Of a DNA stretch of 64,000 nucleotides, positions 26,238-36,252 are shown piece after piece. Numbering within the stretch: position 1 is the first letter of the stretch; each line of letters begins with the position of its first letter. The notes below the pieces were generated by a model. It made no database searches. It worked only from the letters and a program-made list of their open reading frames with translations, and was not told the DNA's origin. The position numbers were made by a program, and so were the translations under genes. Source of the DNA: Euzebyella saccharophila (GTDB lineage: Bacteria > Bacteroidota > Bacteroidia > Flavobacteriales > Flavobacteriaceae); NCBI RefSeq assembly GCF_014855495.1, contig NZ_JACYFJ010000006.1:62001-126000 (forward strand). Reading direction: 5' to 3'.

Positions 26238-27611
26238 ATGAGTTTGAAAAAGAGAGTCTTTAAAAATGGTATTGCCTCAATTTTTCAAAAAGGTGTAAGG
26301 GTTTTAGAACAGCTTTTTTTAGTTCCTTTTTTTATTAGTTCTTGGGGTGCAGCCTATTACGGCGAATGGCTAACCTTAACTATCATTCCTACAGTCATAG
26401 GTTTTTCTGATTTAGGATTCGGCACGGCAGCCGCAAATAGCTTTGTACTAAGTTATGCATCCGGTGACAAACAAAAAGCCGCAAACATAAGTAAAACCGG
26501 CATGTTCATAATCACATTAATGATTGGCGTGGCCATGTTAGTAAGTATCTTAACAATTTTTGTTCTTAACTATTTTGATGTTTTTGAGAAATCCTTGATA
26601 AATAAAACGGACGCTATAATCGCCGTTTCAATTTTAATTTTAGCTCGTTTACTTAATTTTTACTCCCAACTTTTTCAAGCTTATTATAGATCAGCGCAAA
26701 AAGCAGCAATGAGCATGAATTTACTTTCCATATATGCGGCTTTAAATTTAGGAGCAGGATTATTGGTTTTGGTGCTGGGTTACGGGGTTGTTGAATTTGC
26801 ATTGTCTCAACTTCTTGTAGTTTCTGTTTTCAACCTTTATTATTGGATAAAGGGTAAGCAGGTATTGGGTCTTTTTAACGATTTTTCAGGGACGAGGGAC
26901 AAATTGGTACAAAAAGAAATAACAAGAAAAGGATTAGGGTATTTAATGTCCCCCGTATGGCAAGCCATATACTTTCAGGGTACTACGTTCATAGTTCGTA
27001 TAGTACTTGGTCCTGAAGCCGTAGCCATATTTAATACCGTAAGAACACTTAGTAGGTCCCTTAACCAGTTATTTTTCATGGTCAAGGCCGCTATATTTCC
27101 AGAATTACAATTTGAAATTGGAAAACAAAACTGGGACACAGCCAAAAAAATATATAGAATGGCTATGCTAACAGTTTTTTCAATGTCTTTTTTGGGATTT
27201 ATTTTCCTGGCCATTTTTGGACTCTGGTTTTACAACATCTGGACACAAAATGAACTTGAAGTTTCACAAACTATATGGTTATTATTCATTTCGGGAATGT
27301 TGTTCAATGCACTATGGTGGACAACCGAGATGATTTTTGGTGCCGTTAACCAACCTAAAAAAATGGCCTTATATGGTATTGGTGTATCAATTGTATCAGT
27401 ATTGTTAACCTATATACTATCACATCAATTCGGACTTACAGGAGCTGCTATTGGTGCTGTTTCATTGGATATAATATTAGTATTCCTGGTAATTCCCTCA
27501 GGCTGTAAACTTATGGGTATGTCCCCAAAAGAATTAGTCGTTCATGGAGTTGATGATTTTAGGGTGATATTCAAAAACTTACGCCTTAAGATCAATAATT
27601 TAAAAGCATAA
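26238..27611 (+). CDS. Wzx-type polysaccharide flippase
   Basis: This 457-residue membrane protein has about 12-14 hydrophobic segments and the polysaccharide-transport/MOP layout (RVLEQLFLVPFFISSWGAAY, EWLTLTIIPTVIGFSDLGFG and a long hydrophobic second half). Such proteins move undecaprenyl-linked repeat units across the inner membrane. It sits between the Wzc-like gene (21 bp) and a glycosyltransferase (1 bp), consistent with tight operon structure. Base composition from here to 37.3 kb looks more AT-rich than the flanks. Confidence 0.87.
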   Translation: MSLKKRVFKNGIASIFQKGVRVLEQLFLVPFFISSWGAAYYGEWLTLTIIPTVIGFSDLGFGTAAANSFVLSYASGDKQKAANISKTGMFIITLMIGVAMLVSILTIFVLNYFDVFEKSLINKTDAIIAVSILILARLLNFYSQLFQAYYRSAQKAAMSMNLLSIYAALNLGAGLLVLVLGYGVVEFALSQLLVVSVFNLYYWIKGKQVLGLFNDFSGTRDKLVQKEITRKGLGYLMSPVWQAIYFQGTTFIVRIVLGPEAVAIFNTVRTLSRSLNQLFFMVKAAIFPELQFEIGKQNWDTAKKIYRMAMLTVFSMSFLGFIFLAIFGLWFYNIWTQNELEVSQTIWLLFISGMLFNALWWTTEMIFGAVNQPKKMALYGIGVSIVSVLLTYILSHQFGLTGAAIGAVSLDIILVFLVIPSGCKLMGMSPKELVVHGVDDFRVIFKNLRLKINNLKA

Positions 27612-27612
27612 T

Positions 27613-28650
27613 ATGAAAATTTTATATATCGGACATAATGCTCCTGCAAGCACCTCATATCATAGAGCACAGGCTTTAGAACGAATTGGTCATACGGTGG
27701 ATATAATAAACCCATATGAAGTGTCAGAAAGATCTCATGCGGTTATATCCAAATTACATTATCTTACCGGATATAGGTTTTTACAATCCCGCATGCGCAA
27801 GTGGGTTACTAAGAACGTACCAAATACACCCTATGATTTGGTTTGGGTGAATAGTGGTGAATTATTAGGTGTAAACTGTGTGAAATTTATTAAATCAAGA
27901 ATTAATCGGCCAGTTATTCTCTATAATAACGATGACCCTACCGGAGGGCGTGACGGTAAAAGATTTGATACTTTACTTAAAACCATACCCTATTATGACA
28001 TGTGTGTGGTAATGCGTGAAATAAATGTCGCAGAATATGAAAATCTGGGAGCCAAACGGGTAATTAAGTCGTATATGAGTTATGACGAAGTTATTCATGC
28101 GCCATTAAACGAGTCGGATATACCTGACAAATTTAGGTCAGAGGTTAGTTTTATTGGAACAAACATACCTAATGAAAATAGAGATGTCTTTATACATAAG
28201 TTGATTAAAAAAGGTGTTCCTATATCCATATGGGGTGGCAGGTGGGACCGTTCTCCTTATTGGAAAGAACTAAAGCCCTTTTTTAGAGGCCCATCTCTTA
28301 AAGGCAAAGAGTACACAGCGGCAATACAAGGAGCCAAGATATGCCTTGGCCTTTTATCAAAGGGCAATCGAGATTTGTATACAAGGCGTAGTTTTGAAAT
28401 ACCTTATGTAGGTAGCCTTTTCTGTGCTGAAAGGACCGAAGAACATCTTGCCTTGTTCAAAGAAAACGTTGAGGCAATATTTTGGAAAGATGCTGATGAA
28501 TGTGCGGATAAATGTATTGAATTACTGAATAACGAAAAACTTTTGAACCAGATTGCCGAGCAAGGAAGGGCTAGAGTTCTAAATGATAAAAGAGGAAACG
28601 AAGATATTGCAAACTATATTTTAGACCAGGTAAGGAAACAGTTGAAATGA
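27613..28650 (+). CDS. CgeB-like glycosyltransferase
   Basis: This 345-residue soluble protein has a Rossmann-type N-terminus (MKILYIGHNAPASTSYHRAQ), FIGTNIPNENRDVF in the middle, and a C-terminal region (YTAAIQGAKICLGLLSKGNR, RSFEIPYVGSLFCAERTEE, EAIFWKDADECADKCIELL) typical of the CgeB/Glycos_transf_1_2 family. It is expected to add a sugar to the lipid-linked repeat unit. Its end overlaps the polymerase gene by 4 bp (ATGA). Donor and linkage are not deducible. Confidence 0.82.
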   Translation: MKILYIGHNAPASTSYHRAQALERIGHTVDIINPYEVSERSHAVISKLHYLTGYRFLQSRMRKWVTKNVPNTPYDLVWVNSGELLGVNCVKFIKSRINRPVILYNNDDPTGGRDGKRFDTLLKTIPYYDMCVVMREINVAEYENLGAKRVIKSYMSYDEVIHAPLNESDIPDKFRSEVSFIGTNIPNENRDVFIHKLIKKGVPISIWGGRWDRSPYWKELKPFFRGPSLKGKEYTAAIQGAKICLGLLSKGNRDLYTRRSFEIPYVGSLFCAERTEEHLALFKENVEAIFWKDADECADKCIELLNNEKLLNQIAEQGRARVLNDKRGNEDIANYILDQVRKQLK

Positions 28651-30020
28651 TATTAATTAAAATACTTTCGGTAATTTTATTAATTCCCTCTATAACCGTA
28701 GGATTCAAATTGTTCAAGAAAAAAGACTTGAACTTCTTTGACCTGCTCCTTATTTTCAATACCCTATATTTTGTAATAATACCACTTAAATCCAACGAAG
28801 AGGTTTATAAAGTTATTGGTAAAATTACCCCGGAAACCTCTATAATGGTTTTCTTTTATTTACTGATCTTTTTCCTAGCTTTACTAATTGCCAGTTACTT
28901 TGTAGAACCAACATCTAATTCACCCTTAAATGTCACCTATTTTATTAAAAAATATCCTGCATTAAAAGCTAGTTTACCTCTTAAAATCCTATTAATAATT
29001 CTTCCGGCTTTTGCCTTGACTTATTATGTTCCTCATATGTCAACCATGTCTGCTTTTGAAGATATTAGGGAAGCAGGCGTTAGGGCCAGTTACGAAGAAT
29101 CTTCAATGGTAAAGTTGTTTGGAACTATTTTCTCTTTAGGATTGGTTGTTTCCATCACGCTCTTTTTCCAAGATTTAAACCGTAAAAAATTTCAATTATT
29201 AACGGTCATATCACTATTAGTCTATTTAGTGAATCTTTTATTGTTGTCACGTAGAACCCTTTTGGAATTTGTTCTTTTCGGGGCAATTATATTTTATAGT
29301 TTGAACAGGGAATTGATAAATAAGAAACTAATATTCTATGCCTGTTGCTTTGGCATGTTTTTATACTTTGTTTACTTCCCGTTCTACAATATCGTCAGGC
29401 GGTCTCCTGTTGAATTTGAAATTAAAGACCCCATTACATCTATTCAAAAAATTTATGACTACGGTATTGGCAGTTCTAATGACGCAAGTGACCGTGCCGC
29501 AGATTTGACTGCTAGTAGAGCGATTTATCTTTATAGAGCGATTTATTGGGTTGCCCTAAACGATACGGATAAGGATATAACCTGGGGCGAACTTACCTTA
29601 ATAGCAATAGACCATGCCATACCCAAAGTTCTAAACCCGTCAAAAGGTCTAGGCTCGGAACTTATCTTGGAAGATCGGCAGCATACGAATAAAGATTCGG
29701 CGGATTCCGTACTATTACTTGGATTGGCTGATTACTCTATGCTAGGTGCCATTTTTACGCTACTGGCCTATTTCACGGTCTATCGCATTTTAGTTTTTAT
29801 ATCCAATAGTTCCGAGATTTTTTTTGGCGACACCATTGCGTCGCTTTATGTAGTTTACTTTGTATTTAAGTTAGCATTTGCTACCGAAAAAAAACTTGAC
29901 AGTATCCTAGCGGATATTATAACCTATACCCTTGTTATATTTCTGATAGTTTTACTCCACAAATCAAATCTTATTAAAATGCTTAACAACCCTGTATCAA
30001 AATTAAATTTAAAAGCTTGA
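28647..30020 (+). CDS. Wzy-like O-antigen/exopolysaccharide polymerase
   Basis: This 457-residue integral membrane protein has about 11-12 hydrophobic segments and a larger polar loop (about residues 255-330, RSPVEFEIKDPITSIQKIYD and similar) between late helices, as expected for Wzy-type polymerases. Sequence is poorly conserved in this class, so the call rests on topology, length and position inside a Wzx/Wzc cluster. It would join repeat units in the periplasm. Translation is coupled to the preceding glycosyltransferase by the ATGA overlap. Confidence 0.75.
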   Translation: MILIKILSVILLIPSITVGFKLFKKKDLNFFDLLLIFNTLYFVIIPLKSNEEVYKVIGKITPETSIMVFFYLLIFFLALLIASYFVEPTSNSPLNVTYFIKKYPALKASLPLKILLIILPAFALTYYVPHMSTMSAFEDIREAGVRASYEESSMVKLFGTIFSLGLVVSITLFFQDLNRKKFQLLTVISLLVYLVNLLLLSRRTLLEFVLFGAIIFYSLNRELINKKLIFYACCFGMFLYFVYFPFYNIVRRSPVEFEIKDPITSIQKIYDYGIGSSNDASDRAADLTASRAIYLYRAIYWVALNDTDKDITWGELTLIAIDHAIPKVLNPSKGLGSELILEDRQHTNKDSADSVLLLGLADYSMLGAIFTLLAYFTVYRILVFISNSSEIFFGDTIASLYVVYFVFKLAFATEKKLDSILADIITYTLVIFLIVLLHKSNLIKMLNNPVSKLNLKA

Positions 30021-30051
30021 AACTATACTATCTAGTCCAACCCTATATTGT

Positions 30052-31236
30052 ATGAAAATAATAATATTGTCTCATCCTCTTTTTTTTGGAAGTAAAAGTA
30101 TGCCACGGTTCGCAAATTATCTTTCTGAGGGTATGCAAAACTTAGGTCATTCGGTTGAAATAGTACGTCCTCAACCTTACTTGAATAAATTACCCTTAAA
30201 GGCTACGGGAAAGAAATGGCTTGGTTACATTGATCAGTATATTATTTTTCCCACCTCCCTTTTCTTCAAAACCAGATTTAAAGATAAAAAAACGCTCTAT
30301 GTCCTCTCTGATCAAGCATTGGGATTCTGGGCTCCTATTGTTGCTAAAAAAGCACATGTAGTACACTGTCATGATTTTCTTGCTTTAAAATCTGCGCAAG
30401 GGAAAATTAGTGCTAATCCCGTAAAGGCTACCGGAAAACTATATCAGAAAATTATTTACAAAGGGTTTAGCAAAGCCAAAAATTTTATTTCTGTATCGAA
30501 AAACACCATGCATGAGTTGGAAAACCTACTGGACAAGAAACCTGAAATAAGCACTTATGTTTACAATGGTCTGAATCCTCTTTTTACAACTGGTGATTCA
30601 ATTATTGCTCGAGAAAACCTTTCAAGAGAAATAAATACACCCTTAACAAATGGCTATTTATTACATGTTGGTGGAAACCAATTTTACAAAAATCGAATCG
30701 GTCTAATAAAAATGTATGACGCGTGGCGAGACATCACGACTTTAAACCTCCCGTTAATCCTTATAGGTTCCCCTCCCAATGAAGAAGCTAAAAACGTTAG
30801 GGCCAACTCAAAATATGCAGAAAATATTCTCTTTTGCTCAGGTCTTTCGGACGAGATGGTAAAACAAGCATACCAAGGCGCTTCGGTGTTTGTATTTCCA
30901 TCGTTAGCGGAAGGTTTTGGGTGGCCCATTGCCGAAGCAATGGCCTGTGGTTCCCCAGTTATTACTACGAATAGTGCTCCGATGAACGAGGTTGGTGGCG
31001 ATGCCGCTATTTATATTGAAAACGTAGCCTCGTTTGAAAACACCCAACTATGGGCAAAGGCAGGAGCGAAGGTTATAGAAAACCTTCTCGCTAAAAATGT
31101 AGACCAAACTGAACTCATAAAGAAAAATGGTTTAGAGAATGTAAAAAGGTTCAACAGCAATAAAACTATTGCTGACATAAATGAAATTTATACACAAGTA
31201 TATAATTCAAAATACGGACACTATGAAAATTCTTAG
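30052..31236 (+). CDS. GT4-type glycosyltransferase
   Basis: This 394-residue protein has the GT-B fold pattern: HPLFFGSKSMPRFANYLSEG at the start, GGNQFYKNRIGLIKMYDAWR at about 205-225, and the donor-site block FVFPSLAEGFGWPIAEAMAC followed by GSPVITTNSAPMNEVGGDAA, the EX7E-like retaining motif. It is a cytoplasmic enzyme extending the repeat unit. The next gene starts inside its last codons, indicating coupled translation. Sugar specificity is unknown. Confidence 0.9.
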   Translation: MKIIILSHPLFFGSKSMPRFANYLSEGMQNLGHSVEIVRPQPYLNKLPLKATGKKWLGYIDQYIIFPTSLFFKTRFKDKKTLYVLSDQALGFWAPIVAKKAHVVHCHDFLALKSAQGKISANPVKATGKLYQKIIYKGFSKAKNFISVSKNTMHELENLLDKKPEISTYVYNGLNPLFTTGDSIIARENLSREINTPLTNGYLLHVGGNQFYKNRIGLIKMYDAWRDITTLNLPLILIGSPPNEEAKNVRANSKYAENILFCSGLSDEMVKQAYQGASVFVFPSLAEGFGWPIAEAMACGSPVITTNSAPMNEVGGDAAIYIENVASFENTQLWAKAGAKVIENLLAKNVDQTELIKKNGLENVKRFNSNKTIADINEIYTQVYNSKYGHYENS

Positions 31237-32413
31237 GATAATAGAAAGTATGGATCCTTCATACGGCGGTCCATGCCAAGGCATACGAAATTCTATCCCT
31301 GAGATGGACAAGTTGAATACGGATAACTATGTTGCCTCCATTGACGATAAGAATACTGAATGGGCATATCAAGATAATTTTAAAATTTTTAAACTAGGAC
31401 CCGGGAAAGGCCCTTGGGGATACACCTCTAATCTCGTCGCATGGCTAAAGGAAAATTTAGCTTCATACGATGTGATAATCGTGCATGGCCTATGGCAATA
31501 CTATGGTTACGCCGTTAGAAAAACTATAAATTTGCTAAAAAAAGAAAATAAAAAGACCCCTAAATTTTTCATCATGCCCCACGGCATGCTAGACCCGTAT
31601 TTCCAAAAAGCACCTGACCGCAAAATTAAGGCTTTGAGAAACAGTCTTTTTTGGAAATTAGTTGAAAAGAAAACGCTTAACGATGCTGACGGGATTTTAT
31701 TTACCTGTCAAGAAGAGTTAGTGTTGGCCCGTGAGACCTTTGCAGGATATCGTCCACAAAAAGAGATCAATGTAGGATATGGCATCTTACCTCCCGCTGA
31801 GATACAGGCAAGTGATATTATCGCATTTAAAGAACACTGTGGCTTGGACCCAAATGAGGATTACTTCCTCTTTTTAAGTAGAATCCACCCAAAAAAAGGA
31901 CTTCTTAACCTTGTAAAAGCTTATGCTTCTTTTGAAGGTACAAATCGTTTATTACCAAAATTAGTGATAGCGGGACCTGGAATGGATTCTGATTTCGGCA
32001 AAAATATTGACCAATTAGTACAGAACAATAATTTTTTGAAAAATAATATCATTTATGCTGGAATGGTTACTGGGAATGCAAAATGGGCTGCATTTACTGG
32101 GGCCAAAGCCTTTATCCTACCTAGTCACCAGGAAAATTTTGGAATTGCGGTAGTGGAAGCACTCGCTTGTCACTGTCCCGTCCTAATTTCAAATAAAGTT
32201 AATATCTGGCGTGAGATTGTAGAAGGAAATGGCGGTGTTGTTACAGAAGACACTTATGAGGGTACACGTCAGTTATTAGGGCAGGGATTAGAATTAAGCT
32301 TAGAGGAAATTGAAGAAATGCGCAAGAATGCCTACAACGTATACCAAACGCACTTTACCGTTAAACAGGCTGCTAAAAAATTATCGGAGACTCTTAAATC
32401 TCAATTATTATGA
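31223..32413 (+). CDS. GT4-type glycosyltransferase
   Basis: I start this at MKILRIIESMDPSYGG, because that is the normal GT4 N-terminus with the glycine-rich acceptor loop; the longer ORF start lies within the upstream gene. The protein then overlaps the previous gene by 14 bp. Later motifs are FLFLSRIHPKKGLLNLVKAY and AKAFILPSHQENFGIAVVEA, with the donor-site E-x7-E. It is about 396 residues and cytoplasmic. The 4-bp overlap with the acetyltransferase gene downstream keeps the operon tightly packed. Confidence 0.9.
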   Translation: MKILRIIESMDPSYGGPCQGIRNSIPEMDKLNTDNYVASIDDKNTEWAYQDNFKIFKLGPGKGPWGYTSNLVAWLKENLASYDVIIVHGLWQYYGYAVRKTINLLKKENKKTPKFFIMPHGMLDPYFQKAPDRKIKALRNSLFWKLVEKKTLNDADGILFTCQEELVLARETFAGYRPQKEINVGYGILPPAEIQASDIIAFKEHCGLDPNEDYFLFLSRIHPKKGLLNLVKAYASFEGTNRLLPKLVIAGPGMDSDFGKNIDQLVQNNNFLKNNIIYAGMVTGNAKWAAFTGAKAFILPSHQENFGIAVVEALACHCPVLISNKVNIWREIVEGNGGVVTEDTYEGTRQLLGQGLELSLEEIEEMRKNAYNVYQTHFTVKQAAKKLSETLKSQLL

Positions 32414-32979
32414 TAGAAGCAAACTCTAGAGTATCTCTAAAAGATTTTAATCCAAATATAGGTTTGGACCGTGGTGCGGGTAAATTAAAAGAGCTGTGCT
32501 GGTATTTAACAAAAGTCATTTTCTTTCTTAGCGCCCTTCCTTACCCAAATGGATTAAAATCAAAAATTTTAAGACTATTTGGTGCACAAGTTGGGAAAGG
32601 AGTTGTCATAAAGCCACGCGTAAATATTCATTTTCCATGGAAATTAGAGATTGGTAACTATGTGTGGATAGGAGAAGAAGCATTTCTCTTGAATTTTGAA
32701 AAATTGACTATAGGGAATAATGTATGTATTTCACAGAGAAGTTTTTTATGTGGAGGAAATCATGATTATAGAAATCCAGCAATGCCTTACCGCAATGGGC
32801 CTATAACATTGAAAGACGGTTGTTGGATTGGCGCATGTTGTTTTATAGGACCAAATGTGACAATTGGTATAGATACCGTTATAACCGTAGGTTCCGTAAT
32901 CGTATCGGATCAAGATGAAAATGGAGTACATACCAGACCAATATTAACCAAAACAAAATTAAGATGGAAGCAAAAATAG
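32410..32979 (+). CDS. WcaF-like hexapeptide acetyltransferase
   Basis: This 189-residue left-handed beta-helix protein has GVVIKPRVNIHFPWKLEIGN, VCISQRSFLCGGNHDYRNPA with the catalytic His of the xylose/galactoside acetyltransferase family, and C-terminal CCFIGPNVTIGIDTVITVGS. WcaF-type enzymes O-acetylate sugar residues of colanic acid-like polymers using acetyl-CoA. The gene overlaps the previous glycosyltransferase by 4 bp. The following 164 bp holds no gene and separates it from the WcaI-like gene, which may have its own ribosome binding site or promoter. Confidence 0.88.
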   Translation: MIEANSRVSLKDFNPNIGLDRGAGKLKELCWYLTKVIFFLSALPYPNGLKSKILRLFGAQVGKGVVIKPRVNIHFPWKLEIGNYVWIGEEAFLLNFEKLTIGNNVCISQRSFLCGGNHDYRNPAMPYRNGPITLKDGCWIGACCFIGPNVTIGIDTVITVGSVIVSDQDENGVHTRPILTKTKLRWKQK

Positions 32980-33143
32980 TTGCGGTGTTTTAGTGGATTA
33001 TTCTATTGATGTTTAGATAATTTGAAACTAAAAAAACACCTTGCATTAAAATGAAGTTTTAATAGTAGCCAACCAATCACTTAAACCAAAATCAAAATTA
33101 AAATATTGACCTATTAGATTAGTTCTAATAAATCATAGTATAT

Positions 33144-34385
33144 ATGAAAAAAAGAATATTGTATATTGGTTATAATTTTTCTCCCGAATTAACCGGTATT
33201 GGCAAGTATAGTGGTGAAATGATGGAATGGCTTGCTAAATCAGGGCATAATTGTTCCGTTATAACCAGTTACCCATACTATCCTCAATGGGAAGTTCAAG
33301 AGCCCTATGTCAAAAACAAATTCGGTTTTTTAAAAGAAGTTATTGATTATTCCAGTGGTGGCAAACTTACGGTGTACCGCTGCCCCATGTACGTTCCCAA
33401 AAAACCCAGTGGTTTAACACGCATAATATCAGACTTTTCATTTTTTGTATTGGCACTACTTCAACTTATTGTGTTTTTTTTCAAGAAGAAACACGGGTAT
33501 GTAATTACGGTAGCGCCAACTTTTTTAGCAGGTGTACTAGGTGCCCTATATAAAATAACAAGAAATGCAAAACATTTGCATCATATCCAAGATTTGCAGA
33601 TCGAGGCGGCGGTTGAATTAGGGATGATAAAATCGCCCTTACTAATAAAGATTCTTTTTAAAATTGAAAATTTCAACTTTAAAAATTCAGATCATATCAG
33701 TAGTATCTCAGATGCCATGATAAATCGTATTACCAAAAAAACCAACCGGAAAGTAGCTTTTTTACCTAATTGGTCTGACACCAATTTATTCTACCCAATC
33801 CCGAATAAGCTGAACTTAAAAACAAAATTTGGGTTTTCTCCAAAAGATACAATTGTATTATATTCAGGAGGAATTGGGGAAAAACAAGGGTTAGAAAATA
33901 TTCTTTACGCTGCCCAAGCTCTACTTGATTTTCCTCATGTAAAAATTATTATTTGTGGTTCCGGGCCCTATAAAGAAACGTTAAAATTGAAAGCTCAAGA
34001 AATGCACCTGCAAAATCTTTCTTTTATGCCGTTGCAACCTAAAGAAGACTTTAACGATTTTCTAAACATGGCCGACGTTCATTTGGTAATCCAAAAAAAG
34101 AACGCCAGCGATTTGGTTATGCCATCCAAATTAACCACCATATTAGCCGTAGGCGGCGCAGCCTTGGTAACAGCAAATGAAGGTACAGATTTACACCATA
34201 TCGTGTCCAAATATGAAATGGGGCATCTAATAGAGGCCGAAGATAGAGATGCACTAACTGCTGGAATCATACATTTAACCCAAACTCAAGAATTGGATTC
34301 CATAAAAGAAAACGCACACATGTATGCAAAAAAATACTTAAATATTGACACTATAATGCAGTCTTTGGATAAAGATTTGCTCTAG
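33144..34385 (+). CDS. WcaI-like glycosyltransferase
   Basis: The 413-residue protein begins KKRILYIGYNFSPELTGIGK followed by YSGEMMEWLAKSGHNCSVIT and YPYYPQWEVQEPY, a distinctive signature of the colanic acid WcaI/GT4 group. A hydrophobic stretch (FFVLALLQLIVFFF) near residues 100-115 suggests membrane association. The C-terminal half has LYSGGIGEKQGLENILYAAQ and VMPSKLTTILAVGGAALVTA. It probably adds a sugar to the lipid-linked intermediate. Together with the WcaF-like enzyme it makes the product look colanic-acid-like in style, but not necessarily in composition. Confidence 0.9.
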   Translation: MKKRILYIGYNFSPELTGIGKYSGEMMEWLAKSGHNCSVITSYPYYPQWEVQEPYVKNKFGFLKEVIDYSSGGKLTVYRCPMYVPKKPSGLTRIISDFSFFVLALLQLIVFFFKKKHGYVITVAPTFLAGVLGALYKITRNAKHLHHIQDLQIEAAVELGMIKSPLLIKILFKIENFNFKNSDHISSISDAMINRITKKTNRKVAFLPNWSDTNLFYPIPNKLNLKTKFGFSPKDTIVLYSGGIGEKQGLENILYAAQALLDFPHVKIIICGSGPYKETLKLKAQEMHLQNLSFMPLQPKEDFNDFLNMADVHLVIQKKNASDLVMPSKLTTILAVGGAALVTANEGTDLHHIVSKYEMGHLIEAEDRDALTAGIIHLTQTQELDSIKENAHMYAKKYLNIDTIMQSLDKDLL

Positions 34386-34529
34386 AAAAATTAGTCGTGT
34401 CATTGGCCCTAATTTAACGAATCTTATCGATATGTAATTGCAAAAAGGTTAATTATATCATACTTTTATTATTACTACCAGTTCCTCCACATGTAAAATA
34501 CCAGTTACCAGTTACCAAAAGACCATAAA

Positions 34530-35876
34530 TTGAAACAAACGAAAATATTAAATTTTAAAAAGTTTTTATTTGATTTAAAAACAAAGGCCTTGAAACCGGT
34601 AATATACCGTTCACATGTAGAGGCAGAAAAAGAGTTGAGTTCGGGGCAAATTGAACTACTTAATTTTAAAAAACGCAAGCATATAGTCAATCACGCCTTT
34701 AAAAACACTGAATTCTACCAAACTAAATACAACTCGTTTCAGAAGGAACTTGAAATGTTAAACGAAGAGGACTTTCAAAAACTCCCTCCCGTTACACGAG
34801 ATGATTTAGCTACTAACTTTGAAAAATTTATCTCAGGTGGGAGAACACCCTCAAAAAAAGTTTCACGCAAAGTATCTTCATCGGGTAGTACAGGTAGACC
34901 TATTTCCGTTCTACACGATACTCGTTTTCCGTATACCGTCTTACAATGGAGAATATTAAGCTGGTGGGGCGTACAACCCTATGATAATCAAGCTTTTATT
35001 TACCGATATAAGAGATCTTTTCTTAAAAGGCTGGGCAATAATTTATTATGGTGGCCTACCCAGCGTATTTTTCTCACGGGAGCCGAAATGAATTTAAACA
35101 ACGTAAAACACTTTGTAAAACAAGTTAATGACTTAAAGCCTACGCTATTACAAGGATATGTTGATGTGGTCTATGAGTTTGCCCTTTTTCTATTGGACAA
35201 TGATTTGAAAATTCATCCACCAAAAATGGTATGGGTAACATCCGCTCCTCTTTTTGAAAACCAGAGAAAAACCATGGAAGCGGCTTTTGGAGCTCCTGTA
35301 TGTGATCAGTATGGTAACACAGAGGTTTTCACCATAGCGGCAGAATGCCCTAATCAAGATGGTCTTCACATTATGCACGATGCGGTGCACATTGAAATTG
35401 TAGACGATAATAATGAACCACTCCCTTCGGGAAAAACTGGAAAAATCTTGATTACAGATTTAAATAATGAAATTTTTCCTCTCATAAGATATGAAATTGG
35501 TGATAGGGGTAAATTGATAGGCCGTAAATGCTCCTGCCCTATTCCGCTACCCTTAATGGATAATGTTAGAGGTAGACAATCCGTAATGTTAAAAACGCCG
35601 TCCGGCCTCAATGTACGTAGCGAGCATTTAACTATATTATTTGAAAAATTCCTAAACACCGTTCGAGAGGTTCAATTATTACAGAATGAAGACTATTCAG
35701 TTGAATTACGTTACATCTGTTATTCTCAAGATGATAGTGTCCTACAGGAAATTGAAAATATTTTACGCGAACTAGTTATTAAAACAAGAAACGAAATTAA
35801 CATAACGCCTCATAGGGTAGATGAATTACACACAAAAAACAACAAAAAACCCCTTATTATAAGCAATTTAGCTTAA
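34530..35876 (+). CDS. CapK/PaaK-like adenylate-forming enzyme
   Basis: This 448-residue protein has the ANL-type phenylacetate-CoA ligase layout: SSGSTGRPISVLHDTRF (the P-loop), WWGVQPYDNQAFIYRYKRSF, CDQYGNTEVFTIAAECPNQD, and YEIGDRGKLI with the hinge region. CapK-like members occur in capsule clusters and are thought to activate an acyl group for attachment to the polymer. The start is a TTG at 34530: an in-frame TAA lies upstream and no ATG is available before residue about 75. A 16-bp direct repeat (CCAGTTACCAGTTACC) precedes it. The substrate is unknown. Confidence 0.82.
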   Translation: MKQTKILNFKKFLFDLKTKALKPVIYRSHVEAEKELSSGQIELLNFKKRKHIVNHAFKNTEFYQTKYNSFQKELEMLNEEDFQKLPPVTRDDLATNFEKFISGGRTPSKKVSRKVSSSGSTGRPISVLHDTRFPYTVLQWRILSWWGVQPYDNQAFIYRYKRSFLKRLGNNLLWWPTQRIFLTGAEMNLNNVKHFVKQVNDLKPTLLQGYVDVVYEFALFLLDNDLKIHPPKMVWVTSAPLFENQRKTMEAAFGAPVCDQYGNTEVFTIAAECPNQDGLHIMHDAVHIEIVDDNNEPLPSGKTGKILITDLNNEIFPLIRYEIGDRGKLIGRKCSCPIPLPLMDNVRGRQSVMLKTPSGLNVRSEHLTILFEKFLNTVREVQLLQNEDYSVELRYICYSQDDSVLQEIENILRELVIKTRNEINITPHRVDELHTKNNKKPLIISNLA

Positions 35877-35912
35877 TTTACTTTTTTTATATTCACCTTT
35901 TTAGGTATTCAT

Positions 35913-36089
35913 TTACTGTATAAAGGATAAAACATAGATTTCTACACAACGGATTTCATCATTGGCAAACTTATCCTTCCAGGCCGGCATATCCCCCTTA
36001 CTAGAACCATTTTCAATAATGCTTAACATAAGTTCCTGTTCCTTTATCCATTCATTATTAATAAAACAACTCAAAATTAAATAGGTATA
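35913..36089 (-). pseudogene. relic of a cytochrome c C-terminal domain
   Basis: The otherwise empty 376-bp gap between the CapK-like and ATP-grasp genes contains a minus-strand open frame of 58 codons ending at a TAA (35913-35915). It reads ...IENGSSKGDMPAWKDKF followed by ANDEIRCVEIYVLSF. This matches the end of class I cytochromes c (NG-x-KG-MPAW-x-LSDEEI-AV-YI-SL), including the Met axial ligand. No CxxCH haem site and no proper start are upstream; a TGA at 36090-36092 blocks the frame. I read it as a decayed gene end left by recombination. The rest of the gap (35877-35912, 36093-36252) shows nothing else. Confidence 0.5.
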
Positions 36090-36252
36090 TCAATTTAACG
36101 AATAGCTCGGGAGCAGCTTAACAATTATTAAACCATACAAAAGATAGCAATGAATATGGCAGATATTCTATATTAGCGTTTTAATTAAACGATTGTGTTA
36201 ATCAGCTCATAGAAACCAATTAAAAATAATTTCATTCCGGAAACTATACTTT

